Source of the DNA: QAND01 sp003150225 | GTDB taxonomy: Bacteria; Bacillota; Clostridia; Christensenellales; QAND01 | Assembly (NCBI RefSeq): GCF_044357945.1 | Contig: NZ_CP076563.1 | Location: 1,178,001 to 1,242,000, forward strand | Reading direction: 5' to 3' | DNA: 64,000 nt | Part shown: positions 34,339 through 42,968 of the stretch, in pieces | How positions within the stretch are numbered: the first letter of the stretch is position 1 | Layout of the letters: each line of letters starts with the position of its first letter | Translations under genes and position numbers: made by a program | The notes under the pieces: model-generated | The model's input: the letters and a program-made list of their open reading frames with translations, nothing else | What the model was told of the DNA's origin: nothing | The model's database searches: none

Positions 34339-35799
34339 TTAGGAGGCCTGATACAGGGGCAGGGCAAACCAGAAGGAGGCTCCCTTCCCCGGCGGGCTTT
34401 CCACTCCAAACCGAGCGCCGTGGAGCTCCAGAATGGACCGGACGATGGACAGACCCAAGCCGGTGCCCACCTCCGCCCGCCGATGGGCCTGGCTGGACTT
34501 ATAGTACCGGTCCCAGATATAGGGGACATCTTCCTCTGGAACCCCCTCGCCGGTATCCGTCACCCGAATGGTAACCCATCCATCCTGGATCCGCTGATCC
34601 ACGGTAACGGTCTTATCCGCTCCGGTATAGGTGATGGCGTTGTTGATGAGGTTGTACAGCACCTGTTCGATCTTCACCTGATCGGCGTTGACCCAAGCAT
34701 CCTCCCCATGGCGGAAGTTCAGCGTATAGCCCTTTTGCTCCGTCAGCTTTTGGTACCGGGAAAGGGTATCCGTTACGCTGGAGGTCAGATTATAGGGCTG
34801 GGGATCCATGGACATAGCGCCTCCCTGAAGCTTGCTCAGGTCCAGCACATCGTTGACCAGGGTGGTCAGCCGGTTGGCCTCGTCGATGATCACCTGGACG
34901 TTTTCCGGGGTATTCTCCCCCGGCAGGTCCCGCATCCCCTCGGCGTAGGCGGTGATCATGGTTAGGGGAGTACGGAGGTCATGGGAGATGTTGGCGATGA
35001 GCTCGTTCCGAAGCCGCTCCACCTTTCCCAGTTCCTCCGCCGCTTGGTTGAGGGTATCGTTCAGCTGGATGATCTCCCGATAGGCGCCGCTCCGCAGATC
35101 CAGATGGTATTTGCCATAGGCCAGCCCCTTGGCCGCCTCGTTGATCTCCACGATGGGCCGGTACACCCGCCGGCCGATGATAAAGGCCAGACCCAGGGCC
35201 ATGACCACCAGGATCACGGTGATATACACCAGCTGCCGCCGGAGGGTCTGCACCGTGGCCGTCACCGGGCTTAGGGTGGTATTCAAAAGGATCAGGGCCG
35301 GCTGACCATCGATGAGGGTGGTTTGGGCATAAACGATGCTCTCCATCATTCCCCCATCCTTGGGCGGCACGTTTCCCTCATAATGGTCGTCGTTATACCG
35401 GTTGTTGAAAAAGCCCTCTCGGCTGAAGCGGTCCAGCCACTGGCCCCCTGCCGCCTGGGTTTTATCGAACATCCGCATCAGCTCCTCCATGGGCAGCTTG
35501 TGGATGATACACCCCGGCAGGATATCCGCCTGGGCCACATCCCGGCCATCCCGGGATATTACCCGGATACAGACCTCGTACCGCTGCGCCATCCGTTCCA
35601 CCAGCGTCTGGATTTCCTCGTTATCGGCGTTCACCGAGATGGCGTTGCTGCACGCCCGAATCTCCCCCATCTTGCTGGCCTTGTAGAAGGAATCCAGAAA
35701 CACCGTCTGAAACAGCCACAGCAGTACCAGCATCATGGCGGCGAACAGAAGAAAATAGGCGAAGATACGCCATTTGATGCTGATTCCGCTACGCTTCAA
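34339..35799 (-). CDS. Sensor histidine kinase with HAMP domain (CssS/PhoR-like)
   Basis: A 486-residue kinase: membrane helix (about 10-35), extracytoplasmic sensor domain (about 36-180), second helix, HAMP domain, H-box ANISHDLRTPLTM, N-box LYNLINNAITYT and G-boxes DTGEGVPEEDV and GTGLGLSIVRS. The likely start is TTG at 35799, preceded by GAGGGGTGGGG about 7 bases upstream and overlapping the 3' end of the regulator gene by 11 bases, so the pair is coupled. Together they probably sense envelope stress, since htrA carries the same promoter boxes as the regulator gene. Confidence 0.88.
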   Translation of the reverse strand: MKRSGISIKWRIFAYFLLFAAMMLVLLWLFQTVFLDSFYKASKMGEIRACSNAISVNADNEEIQTLVERMAQRYEVCIRVISRDGRDVAQADILPGCIIHKLPMEELMRMFDKTQAAGGQWLDRFSREGFFNNRYNDDHYEGNVPPKDGGMMESIVYAQTTLIDGQPALILLNTTLSPVTATVQTLRRQLVYITVILVVMALGLAFIIGRRVYRPIVEINEAAKGLAYGKYHLDLRSGAYREIIQLNDTLNQAAEELGKVERLRNELIANISHDLRTPLTMITAYAEGMRDLPGENTPENVQVIIDEANRLTTLVNDVLDLSKLQGGAMSMDPQPYNLTSSVTDTLSRYQKLTEQKGYTLNFRHGEDAWVNADQVKIEQVLYNLINNAITYTGADKTVTVDQRIQDGWVTIRVTDTGEGVPEEDVPYIWDRYYKSSQAHRRAEVGTGLGLSIVRSILELHGARFGVESPPGKGASFWFALPLYQAS

Positions 35800-36469
35800 A
35801 GCGATACCCCACCCCTCGCAGGGTGACGATGAGGTCCCGGTATTTCCCCAGGCTGCTCCGCAGCAGCTTGATATGGGTATCAAGGGTTCGGTCGTCCCCA
35901 AAGAAGTCGTAGCCCCATACGTTGCTGATGAGCTGTTCCCGGGTGAGGGCAATGCCCCGGTTTTTCACCAGGTAGAACAGCAGGTCATAGGTTTTGGGAG
36001 ACAGCTCCACCGTCTCTCCATCCACCTGTACCATCCGGGCGGTGAAGTCGATGGTAAGCCCTTGGTGGGTAAAGGTCACCCGGCGCACCCCGGCATCCTT
36101 CTTGCCGTTGCGCTGAAGGATCACGTTGACCCGCATCATCAGCTCCCGGGGGGAGAAGGGCTTGACCACATAGTCGTCCGCCCCCACCTCAAAGCCGTGG
36201 ATCTTATCGTACTCCTCCCCCCGGGCCGACAGCATCAGGGCGGGAATGTCCTTACGCTTGCGGATCTCCCGCACGGCGGAAAACCCGTCCAGCTCCGGCA
36301 TCATGATGTCCATGATCATCATATCGAAATCCTGTTTGCGGCAGAGGGACACCGCCTCCATGCCGCTGGCCGCCTCGGTGACCTGATAGCCCTCAAACTC
36401 GGCGTACTTGCGGATGATGGTCCGAATCTTCTCCTCGTCGTCCACCACCAATATGCGGTTTTTATTCAT
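35789..36469 (-). CDS. OmpR-family response regulator (envelope-stress candidate)
   Basis: A 226-residue regulator with receiver residues DDEE, phospho-acceptor in MIMDIMMPELDG and VKPFSPRE, and a winged-helix output domain ending TLRGVGYRFEA. AGAGAGGGAG precedes the ATG. The promoter region has two direct-repeat boxes (minus strand GTCACA-N5-ATCACA) 9 bases before a TACAAT -10. The same architecture precedes htrA, arguing for autoregulation and a shared regulon. Confidence 0.93.
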   Translation of the reverse strand: MNKNRILVVDDEEKIRTIIRKYAEFEGYQVTEAASGMEAVSLCRKQDFDMMIMDIMMPELDGFSAVREIRKRKDIPALMLSARGEEYDKIHGFEVGADDYVVKPFSPRELMMRVNVILQRNGKKDAGVRRVTFTHQGLTIDFTARMVQVDGETVELSPKTYDLLFYLVKNRGIALTREQLISNVWGYDFFGDDRTLDTHIKLLRSSLGKYRDLIVTLRGVGYRFEA

Positions 36470-36525
36470 GGCATCTCCCTCTCTTTCCCCGGGCGGTCCC
36501 CAGGAGCGCCCACCATTTGGTGTTT

Positions 36526-36557
36526 ATTGTACCCAGGCTTTGTGATGGAAATGTGAC
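36526..36557 (-). promoter_or_regulatory. Promoter with regulator boxes for the two-component operon
   Basis: Minus strand: GTCACA-N5-ATCACA-N9-TACAAT. The boxes repeat every 11 bases, as OmpR/PhoB-type dimers require. The rest of the 36470-36818 gap holds a GC-rich inverted repeat near 36613-36638 and the very short open frames listed below. Confidence 0.6.
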
Positions 36558-36667
36558 AACACCCTGACAATCGCCGGACGGCGGGGGCTTGGGGCGGACG
36601 CCCAGAACGCACGGAAGCCGGGCATCCGCCCGGCTCCTTATGTATGCAGGTTTTTTCCTGTTCTCTT

Positions 36668-36793
36668 TTATGGGGTTATGGGTACATCTCTTGCTTTGAT
36701 CCACACGTTATCGTTTGATCCTCGATGGGCAATCACCTTCCTTTCAGCATTCTGGCACTTGGGTCTCGTCTACCATGGCACATCACCTCCTTT
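36668..36793 (-). other. Tiny reading frames with strong Shine-Dalgarno sites downstream of htrA
   Basis: On the minus strand AAAGGAGGTGAT, a perfect anti-SD match, is followed 9 bases later by an ATG (36776) opening a 10-residue frame (MVDETQVPEC). A second AAGGAAGGTGATT follows, containing a GTG (36736) that opens a 22-residue frame (ending DVPITP). The two SD-containing segments resemble each other. Either leader-like micropeptides or a non-coding repeat is possible. Confidence 0.3.
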
Positions 36794-36818
36794 CCTGCTT
36801 CATATGGATAAAATTCTT

Positions 36819-38057
36819 TTATGAATTGGAGGGAACATACTCGCCAAGGGTGACGGTGACGCTCTGCTCCTGATTGTTCCGCAGCACCGTCAGGGTGATG
36901 GAATCCCCCACGGATTTTTCCGCGATGAGACCCGTTACCTGGCTGGCGGAGGCGACTTCAGCGCCGTCTACCGCAAGGATGCAATCCCCCGCCATAAGCC
37001 CCGCCTGAGCGGCTTTTCCGTTTTCCTCAACCTTTAGGACATAGACCCCCTGCCGGTTCACCCGGTACATCATCATGGTCTGGGCGTCGGTGATGTCCAA
37101 AAGGGTGGCCCCCATATAGGGCCGTCCCGTCACATAGCCGTGTTTGCTCAACTCCTCCAGCACCGGGGTTACGTCGTCGATGGGGATGGCGAAGCCCAGA
37201 CCCTCCACCTCGGTACCGATGGATTTTGCCACCACGATGCCCACCAGCTCACCGGAGGCGTTGAACAGGCCGCCTCCCGAGTTGCCGGGGTTGACCGCCG
37301 CGTCGGTCTGCAAAAGGTTCATGGTTTCGCCGCTTACGGTGATCTCACGGTCCAGGGCACTGATGATGCCCTGGGTCATGGTGCCGCCCAGCTGCCCCAG
37401 GGGGTTGCCTACCACATAGGCTTTATCCCCCATCTGAAGGTTGCTGGAGCTGCCGATGGTGGCTGCCGTAAGGCCGGCAGCCTCGATCTTTAGAAGGGCG
37501 ATGTCGGTTTTTTCATCGGTGCCCACCAGGGTAGCGTCATAGGTTTCCCCGTTTCGCAGGCGGATCTGAATGGTGTCCGCGTCCTCGATCACATGGTTGT
37601 TGGTGACGATATAGCCGTCGGCGGTGACGATAACCCCGCTGCCGGCCCCCTCCGTCACGCTCTGGCTGCCCATCATACTCATACCGCCGCTTCGGGCGGT
37701 GGTGACGATCTCCACCACGCTCTCGGCTGCGGCCGCAAGCCCTGTGGGCGCGATTTCATCCTGGCTCCCGGTGGAGGTGGCGGTGACGTTAAGGTTCAGC
37801 CCCGTCTGGGCTTTACCATCGTCTCCCCAGAGCCGGAAGGCGGCGTATCCTCCTCCCATGCCCGCTCCAAAGGCCAGCAGCAGGCCCAGCATGACGGCCC
37901 CGCCGCGGCGGAATCCTCCGCCTCGTTTCCGATTCATATTCTTCCGATCCTCCTCTGGTTTCATAGGAGTAAGGGGTTCTCCGGTCTGGGATCCAAGACC
38001 GGGGCCATACTGCGCTTCGTTCCGATATTCTTTATATTCATTGCCGTTTTCCATCAT
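36819..38057 (-). CDS. htrA: HtrA/DegP-type serine protease with PDZ domain
   Basis: A 412-residue membrane-anchored protease: polar cytoplasmic N-terminus, one membrane helix (about 55-75), trypsin-like domain with His in TNNHVIEDAD, Asp in KTDIALLKIE and Ser in NPGNSGGGLF, and one C-terminal PDZ domain. It degrades or refolds misfolded exported proteins. ATG 38057 follows AAAGGAGG by 8 bases; an immediately following ATG at 38054 is an alternative. Its promoter region carries the same box pair as the adjacent two-component operon. Confidence 0.94.
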   Translation of the reverse strand: MMENGNEYKEYRNEAQYGPGLGSQTGEPLTPMKPEEDRKNMNRKRGGGFRRGGAVMLGLLLAFGAGMGGGYAAFRLWGDDGKAQTGLNLNVTATSTGSQDEIAPTGLAAAAESVVEIVTTARSGGMSMMGSQSVTEGAGSGVIVTADGYIVTNNHVIEDADTIQIRLRNGETYDATLVGTDEKTDIALLKIEAAGLTAATIGSSSNLQMGDKAYVVGNPLGQLGGTMTQGIISALDREITVSGETMNLLQTDAAVNPGNSGGGLFNASGELVGIVVAKSIGTEVEGLGFAIPIDDVTPVLEELSKHGYVTGRPYMGATLLDITDAQTMMMYRVNRQGVYVLKVEENGKAAQAGLMAGDCILAVDGAEVASASQVTGLIAEKSVGDSITLTVLRNNQEQSVTVTLGEYVPSNS

Positions 38058-38087
38058 TCCTCCGGCCTCCTTTCTCTTGATGGGCAT

Positions 38088-38119
38088 AGAATAGCCGTCA
38101 AATGTGAAGGAAGTTTGAA
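38088..38119 (-). promoter_or_regulatory. htrA promoter with response-regulator boxes
   Basis: Minus strand: TTCAAA-N5-TTCACA-N9-TATTCT. Box spacing, distance to the -10 and the GGAA core of the N5 (plus-strand reading) all match the 36526-36557 site. Confidence 0.6.
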
Positions 38120-38159
38120 CAGCCTTTGACACAATTCCGAACCTTTGTGGCCGGGCAAG

Positions 38160-38190
38160 ACGGGCTGAGCCTGCCTCCATGCGGCGGGAA
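38160..38190. repeat. Palindromic intergenic repeat core (REP-like)
   Basis: GGGCTGAGCCTGCC followed by a GCGGCGGGAAG segment, related to the elements at 16797 and 57064. The rest of the 38120-38360 gap has no gene I can support. Confidence 0.35.
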
Positions 38191-38360
38191 GGGAAGGTGA
38201 AAAAAAAAGCGGTTATGACCAACGGCAAAGCGTTGGTTTGGGAAAAGTTGGATAAAAGCGGAGGCTGGTTCTAGGAAGCGGATTGTTCGAGGCAGGAACA
38301 GCACGTCACCGGCGCACAATATGGGCCCAGCCCGGGAGAGGGGCGGTTTGACTTCTATAC

Positions 38361-38389
38361 TTGACTTTTTTTGTGTATTTTACTAGACT
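38361..38389 (+). promoter_or_regulatory. Promoter of the AKR5-like gene
   Basis: TTGACT, 17 bases, TAGACT, in an AT-rich stretch 78 bases before the ATG. Confidence 0.55.
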
Positions 38390-38466
38390 AAATCCATAGG
38401 CATTTGGAATAATATAGAAGCTTTGTATCAAACCGGGCTTTTGCCCTGGATATTTGGAGGTAACCT

Positions 38467-39291
38467 ATGGATTTGAACACCACCCGCAGACTGAACAACG
38501 GCGTCGAGATGCCCATGATGGGCTTGGGCGTTTTCCGTTCCCAGGATGGACAGGAGACCGTGGACGCCGTCCGCTGGGCCTTGGAAGCCGGGTACCGGCA
38601 CATTGATACCGCCGCCTCCTACGGCAATGAGGAAAGCGTTGGCGAAGGGCTGCGCCAGAGCGGTGTACCCCGGGAGGAGGTCTTCATCACCACCAAGCTA
38701 TGGACCACCGAAATGCGGGCCGGAAAGCAGAGGGAATCCTTCCTGCGGAGCCTGGAAAAGCTGGGCGTGGACTACATCGACCTCTATCTCATCCACTGGC
38801 CCGCCCCCCTGGTATACAAGCCCTCCTACAGGATCGTGGAGGACCTTTACAAAGAGGGGCTCATCCGGGCCATTGGCGTCAGCAACTTCCATGAATGGCA
38901 TATGGAGGATCTGCTGGAGGAAGCCGAAGTGGTGCCCGCCGTCAACCAGATCGAGTTTCATCCCCTGTTGACCCAGCTGCCTCTCATCAAATACTGTGAG
39001 AAGATTGGCTGCGCTCCCGAGGCCTGGAGCCCTCTGGGCGCCGGCCATCTGCTGAGCGATGAAAGAGTGGTGTCCCTGGCCAAAAAATATGGCAAGACCC
39101 CTGCTCAGGTGCTTCTGCGCTGGGATCTTCAGATGAACGTCATCACCATTCCCAAGTCGGTGAAAAAGGAGCGGATCATCGAAAATTCCAAGATCTTCGA
39201 TTTTGAGCTGACCCTGGAGGATATGGCCATTTTGGCGGCTATGAACACCTGCACCCACTTTGGCAAAAACCCCGATATCTGGAGTTTTTAA
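38467..39291 (+). CDS. Aldo/keto reductase, diketogluconate-reductase type
   Basis: A 274-residue NADPH-dependent reductase of the AKR5 group, distinct from the tandem genes at 8.7-12.1 kb. The tetrad is D47, Y52 (HIDTAASYGNEE), K77 (TTKLW) and H110 (LIHWP). IPKSVKKERIIEN is the NADPH-binding loop. TTTGGAGGTAACC precedes the ATG. It is monocistronic with a strong terminator. Substrates in this group include 2,5-diketogluconate, methylglyoxal and prostaglandins; the physiological one here is unknown. Confidence 0.93.
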   Translation: MDLNTTRRLNNGVEMPMMGLGVFRSQDGQETVDAVRWALEAGYRHIDTAASYGNEESVGEGLRQSGVPREEVFITTKLWTTEMRAGKQRESFLRSLEKLGVDYIDLYLIHWPAPLVYKPSYRIVEDLYKEGLIRAIGVSNFHEWHMEDLLEEAEVVPAVNQIEFHPLLTQLPLIKYCEKIGCAPEAWSPLGAGHLLSDERVVSLAKKYGKTPAQVLLRWDLQMNVITIPKSVKKERIIENSKIFDFELTLEDMAILAAMNTCTHFGKNPDIWSF

Positions 39292-39325
39292 AGGGCAGGG
39301 CGGCGACAGGAAAACCGCCCATCGC

Positions 39326-39362
39326 AAAAGAGGGGCCGGACGATTGTCCGGCCCCTCTTTTT
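39326..39362. terminator. Bidirectional terminator
   Basis: AAAAGAGGGGCCGGAC GATT GTCCGGCCCCTCTTTTT between two convergent genes. Confidence 0.92.
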
Positions 39363-39370
39363 GCTTCGCT

Positions 39371-40189
39371 CTATTGAATGTTGATGTTGACCGCGCCGAT
39401 GCCTCCGCTCACATGGAGGGCATTGGGCGCACCCGGCGTCCCGGCGGAACCGCTGATCTTCTGGCCGTTGAGGCTGATGGCGCCGATGCCCATATCGGCG
39501 GTGATGGAATAGTCCGCCACATTTCCGCTGATGTTAAGGGTGGTTTCCCCTACTCCGCATTCCACCCGGCTGCGGCCGGTAACGCTGCCGGTGATGGTGG
39601 TGGCTCCCACACCGGTTTCCAGGTCCAGGTCATGGAATTCCGCCTGTTGGATGGAAACCTCCCCTACCCCGGCGTCGATGTTGGTCCGCTGGGCGCTCAT
39701 ATCCTGGCCATAAAAGGCCCCGGCGCCGTTTTCGATGGCAAGAAGGCCGGCTTTAAGGCCCTTGATCTCCACCCGGCCGGCACCGTTTTCAATCTCCACC
39801 CGCTGGGCCTCATAGCCCTGAGGCAGGGTCACCACGATCTGGGTGCCGCCCGCCCCCCATCGGAAGGGATTCCAACCGCCGCCGCTTTCGATTTTCAGGG
39901 TGTCCCCCTGCTGGCGGCAGGTAAAGGAGTTCCGCGCGTCATAGGCCTCCACCCGAAACACGTCTCCCTGGCGGATGGTAAGGGCGCCCATATCGTTATC
40001 GATATCGATGTTCAAAACGCCGGCGTACTCCTGGCTGAAGTTCACGGTTCCCATCTCCCCTTCCTGCCACCATCCAACGACGCCAAAGAGGGCGCTGACG
40101 CCCCCTGCGATGGCCAGGATGATGGACAGCGCCAGGCATAGGCCCAACGCCATGGCCACATATTTAACGGTCCTTTGAAATCCGTTCAT
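39371..40189 (-). CDS. DUF4097 (putative adhesin/beta-helix) membrane protein
   Basis: A 272-residue protein with an N-terminal membrane helix (about 12-38) and an outside domain of short beta-strand repeats (VEIENGAGRVEIKGL, LLAIENGAGAFYG, NIDAGVGEVSIQQ, ETGVGATTITG, ECGVGETTLNI), each with a G(V/A)G turn, which should stack as a small beta-solenoid. It overlaps the LiaF-like gene by 4 bases. Such pairs usually belong to envelope-stress systems. Molecular function is unknown. Confidence 0.85.
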   Translation of the reverse strand: MNGFQRTVKYVAMALGLCLALSIILAIAGGVSALFGVVGWWQEGEMGTVNFSQEYAGVLNIDIDNDMGALTIRQGDVFRVEAYDARNSFTCRQQGDTLKIESGGGWNPFRWGAGGTQIVVTLPQGYEAQRVEIENGAGRVEIKGLKAGLLAIENGAGAFYGQDMSAQRTNIDAGVGEVSIQQAEFHDLDLETGVGATTITGSVTGRSRVECGVGETTLNISGNVADYSITADMGIGAISLNGQKISGSAGTPGAPNALHVSGGIGAVNINIQ

Positions 40190-40857
40190 TTAATGTCCGC
40201 CCCTCCGAAGATGCACACGCTGTTGACAAACAGGGTGGGGGCGTTGGGATCGCTGGGAGGCAGCGTCTTGTTGCTGGTGCCGCCAAACACCGGCACGCTG
40301 CTCACCTTGACCTTGACGCCCTCGGGCGCGAAGATGTCCACTCCGCCGAAGATGGCCGAGGAATTGATGACGCGGTCCTCCGTCATGGTAGCGCCCCGGA
40401 GGTCCAGGGTGACTCCGCCAAATACCGCCGTTACGTTGGCCCCGGTAAACTCCTCATGGTACAAGGACGCGCGGTTGCCGCTGAATACGGCGGAATACTC
40501 CACCTGGCCGTCCTGGCGGACATGGCCGGTGCTCTGCCGCCGGAACATCCCTCCAAAGATGATCTGAAGGCCGATGAGCACTAGAATAAGGGGGAAGATC
40601 AGCCGCCCGATGACGCGGCCATTGACAAGGCCCTGGGCGGACAGCAGCAGCAATACGCCGATGACAAGGCCCCCCAGGTTCCAAAACCCCAGGCCGTCCC
40701 GGATCAGACTGATGAAGCAGGGCACGATGAGAAAGAGCGTCCACCAGCCTGAGAAGAAGAGGTTAAAATTCCACAGCCCCAGGGCTTGGCCGCCGAACCC
40801 CAAACCGGCCACAAGAAAAGCCAGCCCGAACAGGATGTTCCCAACACGTTGTCTCAT
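40186..40857 (-). CDS. LiaF/YvqF-like membrane protein
   Basis: A 223-residue protein with about four N-terminal membrane helices and a C-terminal beta-rich domain (VEYSAVFSGNRA, AVFGGVTLDLRGA, AIFGGVDIFAPEGVKVKV), the layout of LiaF-type cell-wall-antibiotic response proteins. LiaF restrains the LiaSR two-component system in Bacillus. No LiaSR-like pair adjoins it here. AGAAGGAGCG precedes the ATG. It is coupled to the DUF4097 gene. Confidence 0.87.
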   Translation of the reverse strand: MRQRVGNILFGLAFLVAGLGFGGQALGLWNFNLFFSGWWTLFLIVPCFISLIRDGLGFWNLGGLVIGVLLLLSAQGLVNGRVIGRLIFPLILVLIGLQIIFGGMFRRQSTGHVRQDGQVEYSAVFSGNRASLYHEEFTGANVTAVFGGVTLDLRGATMTEDRVINSSAIFGGVDIFAPEGVKVKVSSVPVFGGTSNKTLPPSDPNAPTLFVNSVCIFGGADIK

Positions 40858-40939
40858 ATGGATTCGCTCCTTCTACCGTTTTCCCCGGGGGCGCGCAAAC
40901 GGCCTTCCTCTCCCGGGACAGAACCAGTATAGGTTCATT

Positions 40940-40968
40940 GTATTAAGAAACCCATAAGAAGTCCACAA
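40940..40968 (-). promoter_or_regulatory. Candidate promoter of LiaF-like/DUF4097 operon
   Basis: Minus strand TTGTGG, 17 bases, TAATAC. A TATACT lies slightly downstream as an alternative -10. Confidence 0.4.
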
Positions 40969-41011
40969 CTATTTGTGAATGTTTTATCATATTATGGGCT
41001 GCTTTGGGCCC

Positions 41012-42607
41012 TCACTCCCCTTGATATACGGTTTTACCGTCCTTAATGGTTTCCAAAACCCGGATCCCGCGCAGGGCATCGGGGGGAGTGGTAAGGGGAT
41101 TTTGGCTCAGAATCACCAGATCTGCCCGTTTACCGGTTTGAAGCGTTCCCTTCTCCCCTTCCTCAAAATACTGGTACGCCCCATAGGCCGTAATGCCCAA
41201 CAGCGCCTGGTAGGGGGTCACCGCCTCCTCCTGGGATAGCAGCGCTCCCGCCCGGGTTCGACGGTTGACGGCACACCACAGGGTATCGATCATGTCGGGG
41301 GGCAGCACCGGGGAATCCTGATGGAGGGTGAAGGGCATGCCTCGCCGCACGGTGGAGCGGAGCGGGCTGATGGTCTCCGCTCGCCTCCCCAGGTTCTGCA
41401 GGTGCACGTCCCCCCAGTAATAGGTATGGGCTACAAAGTAGGAGGGGAGGATGCCCGCCGCCCGCATCCGGTCCAGCTGGTCCACCCGCACCATCTGGGC
41501 GTGGACCATCACCGGCCGAAGGTCGGCCTTTTGAACCCCTTCCCTCCGGACCACCTCCACCGCCGTGATGAACTGCTCCGCCGCCGCGTCGCCGTTGCAG
41601 TGGCACAAAAGCTGACGCCCCTGGGAGAACGCCGTCCGGACCAGCTCTGCCACCCGTTCGTCGGTGTGGATGGGGTATCCCCGATACCCGTCCTCCGCCC
41701 CCTCGTAGGGCTGGGTTAGCCATGCGGTGCGGCCTTGGGGGGAGCCGTCCAGAAAAATCTTATAGCCGCCGATTTTCAGCCTTTGCCGGTAGCCCATCAG
41801 GTATGCGGGGTTTTCCTGCGCCAGGTTGGGCGCTTTATCCAGATCCACATAGGCCGCCACATCCACCCGGAGGCGCCCAGCCTGGGCCATCTGCTTGAGG
41901 AGGGCCAGCTCGCCCTGGCCGGTCAAGCCCTCCTGCACCGTGGTGATCCCGTGGCGCAGGTAGATATCCTGGGCCTGATCCAACAGGGCCAGAACTCTCT
42001 GGGGACTGGGCGGAGGCACCTGCCTTCCCACCGCCATAAAGGCGGCTTCCTCCAGATACCCGTTAGGAGCGCCGCCAGCTTCTCGGCCAATCACGCCGCC
42101 CTGGGGGTCCTGGGTGCTGGCGGTGATCCCCGCCAGGGCCAGCGCCCTGGTGTTCACCGCTCCCATATGTCCTGAGGCGTGCGTCACCATAACGGGGTGC
42201 TCCCCCGCCACCCGATCCAGGTCCTGGCGGGTGGGATGCTCGCCTCCAGCCAGCAGGTTATGGTCATATCCAAACCCCACCAGCCAGTCGCCGGGAGCCA
42301 GATCCTGTTCCTTGGCAAAGTCCTCCAACCGCCGGAGGATTTCCCCTACGCTGCCGGCGCCCGATAGATCGGCCAATCCCAGGGTATTGGCATAGCTGGT
42401 AAAGTGGCTGTGGCCGTCGATGAATCCCGGCAAAAGGGTCCTCCCCCCTAGATCCACCCGGCGGCAATCGGGATTGACCAGATCCGCTAGACTCGATCGG
42501 GAGCCCAGAGCCTGTATCCGTCCATCCTCCCCCACCAGCAGGGCCTCGGGCTGGGGCGTTCCCTCCTCCATGGTGAGAATCGTGCCGTTGTAATATAGGG
42601 TTTGCAT
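41012..42607 (-). CDS. YtcJ-type metal-dependent amidohydrolase
   Basis: A 531-residue Amidohydro_3 enzyme: PGFIDGHSHF supplies the HxH metal ligands near residue 68, VTHASGHMG and LCHCNGDAA further ligands, and HQDSPVLPPD the active-site acid. The family includes N-substituted formamide deformylases and exoenzyme regulatory proteins. ATG 42607 follows AAAGGAGGCGGAGG; an upstream ATG at 42661 precedes that site. It is monocistronic; the substrate is unknown. Confidence 0.9.
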   Translation of the reverse strand: MQTLYYNGTILTMEEGTPQPEALLVGEDGRIQALGSRSSLADLVNPDCRRVDLGGRTLLPGFIDGHSHFTSYANTLGLADLSGAGSVGEILRRLEDFAKEQDLAPGDWLVGFGYDHNLLAGGEHPTRQDLDRVAGEHPVMVTHASGHMGAVNTRALALAGITASTQDPQGGVIGREAGGAPNGYLEEAAFMAVGRQVPPPSPQRVLALLDQAQDIYLRHGITTVQEGLTGQGELALLKQMAQAGRLRVDVAAYVDLDKAPNLAQENPAYLMGYRQRLKIGGYKIFLDGSPQGRTAWLTQPYEGAEDGYRGYPIHTDERVAELVRTAFSQGRQLLCHCNGDAAAEQFITAVEVVRREGVQKADLRPVMVHAQMVRVDQLDRMRAAGILPSYFVAHTYYWGDVHLQNLGRRAETISPLRSTVRRGMPFTLHQDSPVLPPDMIDTLWCAVNRRTRAGALLSQEEAVTPYQALLGITAYGAYQYFEEGEKGTLQTGKRADLVILSQNPLTTPPDALRGIRVLETIKDGKTVYQGE

Positions 42608-42659
42608 TCCTCCGCCTCCTTTGTTTTCCCCTCTATTATATCCTCTTCTTTGGATTTTC

Positions 42660-42686
42660 ACATCGGGTACCCGCCTTCATATTATA
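42660..42686 (+). promoter_or_regulatory. Sporulation-type (SigK/SigE-like) promoter of cotJ
   Basis: AC, 16 bases, CATATTATA matches the SigK consensus AC-N16-CATANNNTA, 56 bases before cotJA. In Bacillus cotJ is SigE-dependent, so either mother-cell sigma is possible. Confidence 0.5.
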
Positions 42687-42741
42687 TAGTAAAGCCCTGG
42701 CTTGGGCCCGGGCTCTTCACAATGGAAGGGAGAACAATCAC

Positions 42742-42963
42742 TTGAACAGATATCAACCAAGGTATATGGGTGCACAGCATGCCCCATGCCGTCATATGAC
42801 GGTGGTAAAAACCGCCGCCCTTGCCGATTGCATCGATCGCGCTCCCCTGGCCATGGCCTATGTGCCCATGCAGCAGTGGGAACGTACCTATGACCTGGAC
42901 GTGGCGCTGGACCGGGGGACCATCTTCCCCGAGCTGGATCTGCCGTTCTGCGCGAAGAGGTGA
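42742..42963 (+). CDS. cotJA: Spore coat-associated protein CotJA
   Basis: A 73-residue protein matching the CotJA family: LAMAYVPMQQWERTYDLDVALDRGTIFPELDLPF is the conserved core. GGGAG lies 9 bases before a TTG start at 42742; an ATG at 42766 is an alternative giving 65 residues. It is the first gene of cotJABC, whose products form a complex in the inner spore coat. The stop lies 5 bases before cotJB. Confidence 0.9.
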   Translation: MNRYQPRYMGAQHAPCRHMTVVKTAALADCIDRAPLAMAYVPMQQWERTYDLDVALDRGTIFPELDLPFCAKR

Positions 42964-42968
42964 GCGAT

